The notes beneath the pieces were generated by a model, which saw nothing but the letters and a program-made list of their open reading frames with translations, was not told where the DNA came from and made no database searches. From the NCBI GenBank assembly GCA_030141605.1, contig JAQGDQ010002386.1, forward strand, positions 124,001 through 188,000: 64,000 bases of DNA, given 5' to 3'. The position numbers and the translations under genes are program-made. Shown in pieces: positions 50,701-62,700 of this stretch. This DNA comes from Tubiluchus corallicola (lineage: Eukaryota; Priapulida; Priapulimorpha; Priapulimorphida; Tubiluchidae). Position 1 is the first letter of the stretch. Each line of letters begins with the position of its first letter.

Positions 50701-53700
50701 CTTTTAATGTTTATAGTACATCGATGTTATGAATTGTTTTATACGTAATTCTTATGAAATGAATTTTGCATAGAAAAGCTTAATTATGCAAATTTTCACA
50801 TTAGTGATAAGCAAAAATTCCTTATGGCAAATGAAATTAATGGCCAAAGGCTCAAAACGGCTTGCAAAGCTCCACTAGAGACCTTGATAACATAGTTGCC
50901 CAATTCTGGCAGGTGGAAGTGTGTGAAGATGAAACCACTATTCTGAAGAAGATATCAAGATGATTATATATATATACTAATACTAATCTGTAATAAAACA
51001 TACAGAGAATGTACAGTAATAAAATGTTGTAGGAGGATTCAGTAATTCTACCTAAGGATAATCACTACCAATTGCCAACACTATTGACAATTGATAGTGA
51101 TTATGCTTAGATAAACCCAATACCATTCTGAAGCAAGTATCCTGAGCTCCCAAAAACTTACCTGTGCTCCCTGTGGCACAGTCTAGATTGCAGGGTCGTA
51201 AAAACAAGCTACAAAATGACTGTGGAAATCTTAAATTTGCTAAATATGGCATATGCCGAGGAAATAAATGCCAAAAGTATTAATGGCAGCCCTAGAAAGA
51301 TTTGGTATTAGCCTCACTTTGCAGTTAGTAAAACAAACAAGCCAGATAAAAACAAGAATTGTGTTTAATTGTGCTGTTCAATTTGAAGGTACTACTCTCA
51401 ACAGGAATGTTACGCAGGGCCCTGCTTCAGGAGTTGTGCTTAAATTTAGAAAAAACCAAATAGATTTCATGGCTGATCATGAATGCATGTTTCACCAAGC
51501 AAAGGTACTGCAGAGGATAGTGATATACAAAGATTTTTATGATGGGAAAATGGTTGTTTAAACGCATAACCAAAAGTCTACAGAATGGCCGTACACACAT
51601 TCTGTGGAATGTGGTGACCAAGTGCAGCAGCTTTTGCACTCCAGAGTACTGCAAGGGATAACAGGCATTTGTATGATGAAAATGTATTGGAAGGCCATTA
51701 ACTCCGATTTCCGATGATCCCGAGGATGCAGAACCATTGAGGCCAAATCGTCTGCTTTTGGCTCACAATCACGCTTTGCTGCCACAAGGTATTTTTTGAG
51801 ACTGATCGATACAAACACAAGTGACAACGCATTCAGCTCTTAGCGACAACAACAACAACAACAAAAAATAGACTATGCCAAAGAGAAATCTCAAAGTTAA
51901 TGATGTGGTGCTTGTGAAGGAGATCAGATATCTGTAGCCACTGTGAAATATGTAACAAGCTCATGATGGCCTGAAGGAGTGAAGGATAGATTTTTGGAGC
52001 AACCCATACAGAAGCTTTGTCTTCTGAAGGGTGCTGACAAATTGCTTGTTGAACATGTTTGTCAAAATGCTCTGGTCAAGTTTGCATTAGAGAGGGGGAG
52101 TGTTGCTGCCATATGTAGAATAGGAAGTTGGAAAGTGCTGGCCTAGTTATGAATGGACTTTGTATTTGAAAGAGACCTTTACAATGGGTAGAATAATCTT
52201 CTTACACACTGCATACCTTTCAATGTAACCATTTTGGGCTGTACTCTTGCCACTAGCATCTCTTCCTCTCACATTTCTATCTTCATCATCCTGCCTTCCC
52301 TTGCACATTTTTACTCAGCTTCACTGACAGACATTGCATCTCTTGCTCTGATGGCACATATAGCTGTTACAGCTGGGCTTTAAGCATTTGAAGCAAAGTC
52401 TTTTCTTTCTGGACAGCTCCAATCTGTCTTCTGGCTTCATGGCAGCCAAGTTTGCACATTCAGTTACGAAGTGTTCACCTATGCAGATGCTGCATGTACT
52501 AGGTCTCTTTGACTCACCTGATATTTTGAATAAAAAATTTGTTAGGCAACTTGCTTTAGCATCTTTTCTCGCCGTGAGTTTCTGGCATCTGTTCTTTTTC
52601 GGTCTGTATATTCTAAACTGATTTAGTAATCATTAAATTTCAGTGATCACATGGAAACCCGAGCCAAGATATCAGATCTTACCACCATAAGGCATCATGT
52701 GATTAAGTAAAAACATAGAAGGTATCAATAGTGACTTGTATAATTCTGAGAAAAGCACACTCAACAGTTTCAGCTGAAGAAGCCCACTGGTCAGACTGAG
52801 ACTCAATACTGTCGAGATCTATTGTGGTCGTAAACATGTCAGAATCAAATTGTGATTTGATTTTAGCATATAATTTTAACAAAGCAGGGCTCCAATAGAA
52901 AGATGCATCCTTTATCTACACACTAATATAAAGAAAAGTTGAAACATACCTCCTATTCATAAAAAAATTACTGTTAGCGTCACGAGAACAGACTAAGACC
53001 GAGCGATTTCCTGAAATGTTTTCATTTGGGAGTTAGCAGATAGCAATATTTTTATCTACTGCTGTGTGCCACAGCCTAGGTGTTTTGGATATAAGCACGT
53101 GGTGCCTCCTGGTGTTTGTTTTTCCTAGTTTAGACAGGTGAGCTAGGTCAGGAAATAGGCCATTGGCCTCATTTCACAGTTAGCATATGAAAGAAGTGAG
53201 TCACCGGTATGCGGCAAAGATGTAAGTTTCATTTCTTCACATTTCGTCATGTCATATTATTATTAATTATCATTATACCAGTTACTTAATGTTTTGACGT
53301 TGGTTTAGCAGAAAGAATTTTTAATTTTTCTTCAGCTAAAACGAAGTCGAACGCATGTCGCGTACAGTTTTATATCTCAGTCTGTGTACCTAGAAGAGAC
53401 GGCCATATTGCTTTCGAGAACAGAACACCTGGACAAGGGTAGTACAGCATGGCTTCCGGGCAAGGACGAGATTTGTTGAGACTAAATGAAGAACAGCTTC
53501 AGCAAAAAACCGTACAAGAGTTAAGAAAGTTGCTACGGGATAAGGGATTACAAGTCGCTGGAAGCAAAGCAGAATTAGTCCAACGAGTACTGGACAGCGA
53601 GATTACTGCAGAGGTAACCACGCCTACTTCAAAGAGTGAGAGTGTTAAAACGGCTCGTGACCAATCAGGCGAGGTGGGAGTGATGCAAACGGACAACACC

Positions 53701-56700
53701 ACGTCCAGCAGTGTGAAAACTTCTGCAACAAACTTAAGCAGGTTTGATTTGCATGCCTTGAAAATTAAAGAACAGAAACTAAAATTACAAGCCATGGAAA
53801 TCAAACATTTGAGCCTGCAAAAGGCTAGTCAGGGTTCTGCTAGTTCAGATGTGGCTTCGCCTGTAGCCAAAGAAATATCAAGTGCAGAAAAGGTCAATGA
53901 GTGGATTGAAAAGTCACACAAAGATGTCACAGAAGTCTCGTCACCTGAAGGGCTCATCAAACCCGAAGCTTACGTTACTATGGCTACCAATGATAAATAC
54001 GCCATAGGTGCTCTAGTACTGGCTTCTTCGCTATGTAATGTTGGTATTACACTTAGTTTAGCGATATTAATTACAACTGGAATTTCTAAACCCATAATGA
54101 CGCAGATAAGCGCCACCTTTGATCACGTGGAGCTTGTGGAAGCTATTGACAGTTCACATGTAAAAAGTCTACAATTACTAGGACGGCCCGAATTAAAGGT
54201 GACTTTTACAAAACTGCATTGTTGGAGGCTAACTCAGTTCTCAAAATTTGATTTTTGGATTCTGATGTAATTGTCCTGCAAAACATAGATGATTTATTTA
54301 GCTGGAACGAACTGTCAGCAGTTGCAGATATTGGCTGGCCTGATTGTTTTAATAGCGGACTTTTCGTTTTTGAACCTAATCTTAGCACGTACAGTGAATT
54401 GAGGTCATTCGCTCAGTCAGATTCAAGCACATTCGACGGTGGAGAGCAAGGTCTACTAAACCAGTATTTTAAAGCCTGGAATACAGCTTTTGATAAACGA
54501 TTGCCATACAGGTATAATGTAGCAGTAAAGCAGTTTCGAGAAAGTGTCAAGGTTGCTCATTTCATGGGTCCTAGTAAGCCCTGGGACAGTATACGCAGCA
54601 TTTATCACAAGCAAGTGGCGCCAGCTACAGGTAAAACAGACTTTGAATCTGAAATGTTAAATATTTGGTGGTCACTTTACATTCATGAGGTCGAACCAAA
54701 CTGGCCTCATGAATTAGAACTAATAAATAAAGCTAATGTTCAGCAGCACATTCCTACCCGAACAAAACTCAGTCCTGATGCACCTGAATTTGCCACTCGC
54801 TTACATGACAGGAGCAGTGTTCATAGAAAATTATACACATGATGACGGGGCGAGATATACCAGGCTTTTACAATTTTGCACGGGCGAAGCAAAACGGGTT
54901 GTCGAAAGTTGCAGTTATATGGACCCGCAGATCGCATACAGTCATGCTAAGCAAATGCTTATTGAACGTTTCGGGTCACCCTTTATTGTAACACAAGCGT
55001 GGTTGGCTAAAATAAATGAGTTTGCAGTCATAAAAATAATGAAAAGGAAAAACTCAGGGAATTTTCTGACTTGATGATTGGTTGTGTAGAGACATTAAAG
55101 GCCATGGACAATTTAGCCGAAATAAATACACAAACAAGTTTGCTTCAAGTCATTAAGAAACTCCCATTCCGTTTGCAAGACAAATGGAGAGACGTTGTTA
55201 CCAAGTTAAATAAACATGATGGCAGAAATCCTACAATTTACGACGTGGTGGGATTTGTCAAAGAGGCGACTGAAAAAATAAACCATCCCGTGTTTGGTGA
55301 CCTTGCAACCGGTGGTCAAATGAACATTACAAAACGCAAGAATAAATTAGCAACTAGGAATTTCGCATGCACTACCTTTCGAACAAGAAGTTCATCCAGA
55401 GAAGAAAAATCGAGTCAAACAGGCGGAACGCCAAAGGATAGAAAATTAAGCAGTAGAGATGTCAGAAAATGTGTTCTGCAACTCAGCCGAGCATGTTTCT
55501 CTAAAAAACTGTGAACAGTTTAAAGACAAGTCGGAAGAAGAGAGACTACAGTTTGCTCGGAAAAGTCGCTTATGTTTTAACTGCTTACAGAAAGGGAACC
55601 AAAGAGCTGGAAGCTGTTACAAACCAGGCTGTACAAGACAGGGATGCAGAAGAAAACATTCTGCTCTGCTTCATGACGCTCTGGAGAAGTGGGCTCCTTC
55701 CAATGGCGAGAGGTCAACAAATGTTGAAGCAACAAGTTGCGCTGTCACTACAACCAAACTGTCAACAAGGGCTGTGCTCCCCATCACTCCTGTAAAGGTA
55801 CAGGTGCAAGGCGGACGTCCAATTCAGACAATGGCTTTGTTGGACCCAGGATCAACTAATACGTTCTGTTCCAAGGCCATATATGATGAGCTGGGAGCTG
55901 TTGGCAAGAAACAAGTCGTGTCACTGACTACAATTGAAAAGAAGCATTCAAAAATACATACTTCTGTGACCAAGATGTACGTCAGTAAGTTGGATGGATC
56001 AAACAAAATGAAACTTCCCTTTGTCTTTGTCAGGCCATCTTTGATGTTGGATGTGACTGACTATTTGGTAGACGAACAAGACATTAGTAACTGGCCTCAT
56101 CTCAAAGATGTTCCTTTGACGCTAGCTGATTCACGTGAACTGCAGCTCGGGTTAATTATAGGACAAGACGTCTCTGATGCATTAATGCCTTTAGAAACAC
56201 GCTGTGGGCCAAGAGGAGTTCCGTATGCAACAAGGACTAGACTTGGATGGACATTAAATGGCCTGATAGGAGGCGGCAATGAGGACACTAAAAAGCTGTC
56301 AAACAACCTTCTTCAGGCAGAACAGGTTACCAGCCAGCGACAAGTCGAAAAATTTTGGAAAATGGACGCTGTTGACGATAGCATACAGTACTCCCATGAC
56401 GATAAGTTGGCGCTGAGCATTTGGGAGAAGTCCATCACCAAAAGAAATGGTCACTACGAATTGGAGATACCTTTTAAGTCTAATGATGACAACATTCCTG
56501 ACAGTTTTCAAATGGCTTCAAAGAGGTTGGCAAGCCTTCGCTGTAGACTCAGCAAGAATAAGTTGTTGCATGAAAAATACTCCCAAGCCATGGCTGATCT
56601 GCTCCAAAAGGGATACGCAGAAGAAGTTGTTGAACATGATACGAATGTTGCAACATGGTACTTGTCACATTTTCCAGTTTTTAATGAGAACAAACCCGAA

Positions 56701-59700
56701 AAAACTAGGATCGTATTTGATTGTTCGGCAACAGAAGACGCAGTCTCTCTCAACATGTTGGCACTACAAGGTCCAGATCTGACTAATAAATTGCTTGGTG
56801 TCCTGCTATGCTTTAGAAAGTATCCAGTAGTAATCATGGCTGATGTTCGTGAGATGTTTCACCAGGTGTACGTAGCACCGAAGAATAGGGACATGTTGAG
56901 ATTTCTCTGGTGGAATGATGGAAACCTAGATGCGCCACCCTCCATATTTCGAATGACAGTCCACCTTTTTGGCGGTGTGTGGTCGCCCAGCGTAGCTTCA
57001 TTTGCTCTCCAACAGACAGCTAGAGATAACGTCAACTGTTTTGATGAGCATGCATTAAATACGGTGGTACATAGCTTCTATGTCGACGACCCCTTTAAAT
57101 CTGTGGAAACTGCAAAAGAACCAATCGATTTGATGTCAAAATTAATACAGATTCTAGACACTGGAGGTTTCCACTTGACCAAATGGATGAGTAACGACAG
57201 AGACGTATTAGCATGTGTGCCAATTGAAGAACGAGGAAAGAACATTAAGAATCTTGATCTAACCCAGGACGATCTACCAAATGAACGAGCCTTAGGGGTT
57301 AAATGGGATGTCAAAAGCGATATACTTGGCATTCAGGTTAAGCTGCGAGAAAAGCCAAGCACCAAGCGGGGACTACTTAGGTCATTAGCAAGCACCTATG
57401 ATCCCCTAGGCATGGTCTCGCCTTTCATTTTACAAGCGAAAAGACTGTTTCAGAACGAATGCCGGATCCAGGAAAAATCATGGGATGATAGACTGGAAGA
57501 AGAGACTGAGAAAAGTTGGGATAAATGGAAATCTGATTGTCCTGCACTAGAATACTTTACGCTAGACAGATGCCTGAAGCCAAGAGATTTTGGAAGAATT
57601 GCTGACTTGCAGCTGCATCACTTCAGCGATGCATCCCAGTATGCTTACGGCACTGTAACTTATGCACGGATGGAAAATGCTGATGGAGTTGTACACACAG
57701 CATTTGTAATGGCAAAGTCTAGGCTAGCACCTATGAAAAGCCTAACCATACCACGCCTTGAGTTGTGCACAGCAGTATTAGCCTCAACTGTCGACAAACA
57801 ACTGAGAAGAGAATTGTCCATACCCATCAGCGAGTTCGTGTTTTGGTGTGACAGCACTATAGTGCTTCAATACATACGCAACACCACAAGACGTTTCCAT
57901 ACTTTCGTGCAAAATAGAGTGACTACCATACTAGAAACTTCGTCGCCAGTTCAGTGGCATTATATCAGTACCGCAGATAATCCAGCTGATGACGTATCCC
58001 GAGGAATGGACGCCAATGCCTTAGTAAAATCTCAGCGTTGGAAATATGGTCCTAGTTTTCTGCGAAAAGCCCAACATGAATGGCCGCAGCATGATCCGAG
58101 CAAAGAAAATGATGAACTTAACGACGATAAAGAAGTCAAGCAGACGACATGTTCCACTACTGTAAAACACATACAGGATAGAAACGACACAATTAGCAAG
58201 CACATTGAACATTTTTCGTCATTTTACAACCTCAAGAAAGCAGCAGCTTGGATTCTTCGTCTGAAGGACATTTTGCAAAAGAAGATCAGAGGAGAAAAAC
58301 CTGAAGTACCTCCAAAGTTAACAGTGCAAGAGCTGACAAGAGCTCAAGATGCATTAGTAAAATTCGTTCGGACTCAGAACTTTGGCATGGAATATAAGGC
58401 GCTTACACAAAAATCTGCTAAATTGATGCGCATCCCTAAATCAAGCAGGCTACGAAAACTTGATCCGTTCATTTGCGAGAAGGGTTTGCTACGTGTTGGT
58501 GGACGACTGAAGGCGCCAGGCACCCTATGATATTACCGAGAAAGCATAAGCTGTCAGAGCTAATCATTCGTCATTACCACGAAACGAACGGCCACATTGG
58601 CAGGGAACATGTCATAGCTTTAGTAAGAAATGAATTTCGGATAATTCATGCAAGAGCCTTGGCACGCAAAGTCCTGTACGAATGCCGACATTGCAGGCTT
58701 CGCAAGCCATCTTTCCTTGATCAAAAGATGGCAGATTTGCCTATTGACAGACTACAGCCATCAGACGCTTTTACCACTATTGGCATTGATTGTTTTGGCC
58801 CGATACAGACCAAGAGAGGTCGCTCACACATTAAACGCTATGGAGTCATCTTTACATGCCTAGCTACACGCAGTATTCACTTGGAAGTCCTATTTGACAT
58901 GTCCACTGATTCGGTTATAAAGGCGATTAACAGATTTTGCTGCCGCCGAAGGAAGCCAGACAAAATCAGGTCAGATTGTGGGACTAATTTTGTAGGAGCA
59001 AGCAGAGAGCTGAGAAAGTCTATAGCCGAGTGGAACAATGACGTCATACATTCAGAGCTTCTTCAGCGGCAAATAGAATGGCAATTCAACCCACCAAGAG
59101 CCCCACACATGGAAGGTGTTTGGGAGTCTCTCATTAAGAGTGTGAAGAAGATTCTCTTTCCAACGAACAAACCTTGGATGATGAAGGCTTGGCAACCCTG
59201 TTTTGTATAGTTGAAAATATAGTTAATAGCAGACCGCTAACTACAGTTTCTGACGATGTTGACGACTTCAATCCGTTGACTCCGAATCACTTTCTTCAGA
59301 TCAGCGCAGTTCCAAACCTGCCTTTGGGAAAGTTTTGTCAGGCAGATCTCTTTCGACGAAAGTGGAGACAAATACAGTATCTCTCGGATATCTTTTGGCG
59401 CAGATGGTTGACTGAATATTTGCCCACTCTACAGACTCGAAGCAAATGGAACAAGGAGCAGAAGAATGTTGAAATAGGAGACATCGTATTAGTTCTGGAT
59501 GAGACACCAAGGAATCACTGGATGCTAGGACGGATCATTGAAGCACGGAAAAGCAGTGATGGACTAGTGAGAAGTGTGATGTTGAAGACTAGAGATGGGA
59601 CTCTAAAACGACCAATTCATAAAATAAGTTTAATCGAATGTAACAATTAGTTGATTTTGTTAAGCATTCATAAACTGTATGTTTAAGTTAAACTTTGAAG

Positions 59701-62700
59701 TAGATGTATGTCAATTTAGTCAGTCATGATATGTTATTACACTGTTGGTTTCCTTTAATTTTGTAAATGCTGCAGGAGAGCATTTAAGGAGGCAGTGTTT
59801 TGGATATAAGCACGTGGTGCCTCCTGGTGTTTGTTTTTCCTAGTTTAGACAGGTGAGCTAGGTCAGGAAATAGGCCATTGGCCTCATTTCACAGTTAGCA
59901 TATGAAATAAGTGAGTCACCGGTATGCGGCAAAGATGTAAGTTTCATTTCTTCACATTTCGTCATGTCATATTATTATTAATTATCATTATACCAGTTAC
60001 TTAATGTTTTGACGTTGGTTTAGCAGAAAGAATTTTTAATTTTTCTTCAGATAAAACGAAGTCGAACGCATGTCGTGTACACTAGGTAATAGGAATGCTT
60101 CAGAAAAAAGAACCAAACTGTAAACACTGAAAAGTTAAAAAGAGCTTCAGATGAATTTTTTCAATGTGCGCCATTTTACAGTGTCTGTGTGGGCCAGTAA
60201 GTGGCGTACTCTACCGGCGTTGTTTTGTAACTTTTGATTTTCTTTCGAAACGCGGCACAAATAGCAAAGAAGGGTTGCAGTTTATACAATGAAAATTGGA
60301 ACATACGATACTTTGAGGCTTCATACTGTACAAAAAATATGACTGTATGAAGAAGAAAGCCAATGTTCTAGCACATTAAGTGCTTGTTAAGAACAATAAT
60401 TTTCTTGCTTGTAGTCCTTCGTTGTTTTGAATACATGACTTTTTGTATCATGCAACTTTGAAGGTTTTTGACTTTCCAGCAGATTTCACTTTAAAGATGT
60501 TTTCACGTGTCAGCTCCAAGATGCGTAAAGATTAGGAAACTTGAAACTTTGAAGCCCTGTACATTTCCTTGAGTACTGTTTCTTTCAGTTGCTCAGCACA
60601 TATATACACTCACATACTGACTGACCTTACTGACTAACCAGCTAACTAGCTATGATTTACTTAGTGTCGGTTAGTTATTTAATTAGTTAGTGTTGGTCTA
60701 GCTAAGCTAATCAGAGAGTCAATCAATTAGTTTTGGCAATTTTGTGGTATGGCAGGTTTGGTGGTATGGCAGGTTTGGCGATATGGCACATTTAGCACTA
60801 TGGCGGTATAGCAGGTTTGGCAATGTGGCATTTGGCGGGTGGTGTTGGTATGGGAAGGAGGTAGAGTGTCGACAATGGGACTGATATAGGAAGGTAGAAG
60901 GGTGTTAGGGTGTGAGGAAAACCACCTAAACTGCAAGTGCGCCACAATGGCCCGAAATAAAGACCACCGAGCATTCCCTTTGGAATGCCGCTATGAACAT
61001 TAATCCACTCATAGATAATACATTTAAAACTCCTGACAAAGACAATTTGTTACCTAGAGTCTTAATTGATACAAAGGATCACATTTCAGCCCCTTTAGCA
61101 CATGTTATAAACTTATCCCTCGAAAATGGATGTATTCCTAATAAGCTAAAGGAGTCGGTAATTGTTCCTTTGTTTAAAGCTAAGAACCCTATGGACTTGA
61201 GGAATTATAGACCCATCTCCCTCCTACCATTTTTTCTAAAATTTTTGAAAACTTTTTGAGTTCAGTTGTCAGATTACCTAAACAAAAAAAAATATTATTA
61301 ATACAGAACAGTTTGGGTTCAGGAAAGGTTGTTCAACTGAAATAGCTTTAGTTAAAATTGTAGAAAACAAAATAATTAAATACAGAAGGTAAAAAAGGTC
61401 ACTTGGTATTTTTTGCTACCTGTCAAAAGCTTTTGACTCGGTCGATCATGATATACTACTATCAAAACTATTTTACTATGGAATCAGGGACAAGGCTCAT
61501 CAGCGGTTAGAAAATTACCTTAAAGAGCATACACAAGTAGTTAAATATAATGGTTGTTTCTCTTCAGAAAAAATATAACTCATGGTGTGCCGCAAGGGTC
61601 AATTTTGAGACCACTTTTGTTCTAAATATATATAAATGATTTATTACATTTCCTAATTAGTTCTGTGGAAGTTGTAACTGTATATTTTTAGGTGCTGCCA
61701 TCTATTAACTAATCACTTTACATTTTACCAGCTAAACTCACCCATAATATAATTGTTCGGTCCAGTGAATATGCATACTCACTGGATCTCTCCCTATTTT
61801 ACTGTAATGGTATTTGTGAAGCCAAGTTTGCATAATTACCTATACCTATATATACTGACTGGATTCTACTTCTAGTCACTCTCTGTCTCACTCTCAATGC
61901 AGTGCAGAAGTCATGCTAGTCGTGCTACACAACTGTCTAACTCACACTCTGTGCAGTGCAGCAGTCGTGATCCTCATTTTACTTACTGTCTAACTCTCAG
62001 TGATCAGTGCAGGACATTCTTGTCCTCAGTGTGCAGTGTAGCAGTCATTCTACATATGTGTATGTAGTCTAATAAATGTTTCAGTTTTGTGCAGATATGT
62101 GGTATAGTGTTTTATTCTTTTTCTACAAAGTGTTCAACTACAACTTCATACAAGACTTTCACAAGTTCCAAAATGATTCAATATGCTGACGACACTAGCC
62201 TCCTTTTTAATATTAATCAGTTCAATGCGCAAAACACAGACAAGATAAATGATGAACTCGAACAAATTCCTATGTGATTCAAAATTAATAAGCTTTCCCC
62301 AAATCCGTCAAAAACTAAATACATTGTTTTTAGGTCGCGTTATAAAAATATTCTAAGTAATATTGACATCAACATAGCTCAGGTGCCCATAACATGAGTA
62401 AATGAAATGAAATTTTTAGGTGTAATCATTAATGAATTTTTAGATTGGCAAGCACACATTAATAAGCTATGAGTTAAAATGTCTAAAAACATAGGAATTA
62501 TTTAACATATAAAACAATATACTTCCAAAAAAACATATGATTTCACTATACAGTAGTCTTGTTTTGCCATATCTGACCTACTGTGCAATCCTGTGGGGTA
62601 CAACGTATGCCAGTGTGTTAAACAGTATGACAACGCAAATGCAACCGTCAGATGTATAACTTACGGAAAAGATTCCAGATAGGCAACAATTATTTCAATG

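Larger units (their letters stand above)
49712..52160 (+). mobile_element. Old, internally deleted BEL/Pao retrotransposon
   Basis: Putative LTR starts TGTTGCTACCATATGCAG (49712) and TGTTGCTGCCATATGTAG (52101) bracket decayed coding pieces. Near 49990-50190 there is gag similarity ([18 protein letters not shown] and DPVFGNL). At about 51230-51700 there is reverse transcriptase similarity ([53 protein letters not shown]). At 51705-52095 there is the integrase C-terminal region ([31 protein letters not shown]). The polypurine AGAGAGGGGGAG precedes 52101. The RNase H and integrase core appear deleted. Stops and shifts are frequent. The LTR and coding differ from the younger BEL element, so this is another family. 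Confidence 0.75.
53081..60081 (+). mobile_element. Young BEL/Pao LTR retrotransposon carrying a glycogenin-like domain
   Basis: A 7001-bp element with 286-bp LTRs, a CTAGG target duplication and a polypurine tract (AAGGAGGCAG) directly before the 3' LTR. Coding order: SAP-like gag N-terminus, glycogenin-type glycosyltransferase, gag DUF1759-like part, zinc knuckles, aspartic protease, reverse transcriptase, RNase H, integrase, integrase C-terminal domain. The order protease-RT-RNase H-integrase and the wording of the pol motifs are BEL/Pao. It sits in UBE2W intron 1, antisense to that gene. The LTRs indicate a recent insertion, but the coding region is split over seven frames by about six breaks, so this copy cannot make normal Gag-Pol. 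It may have been moved in trans. Confidence 0.95.

Noticed and set aside
56097-58212. Minus-strand open frames across the BEL pol region
   Set aside because: Shadows of the pol reading frame; the plus frame has all catalytic motifs.
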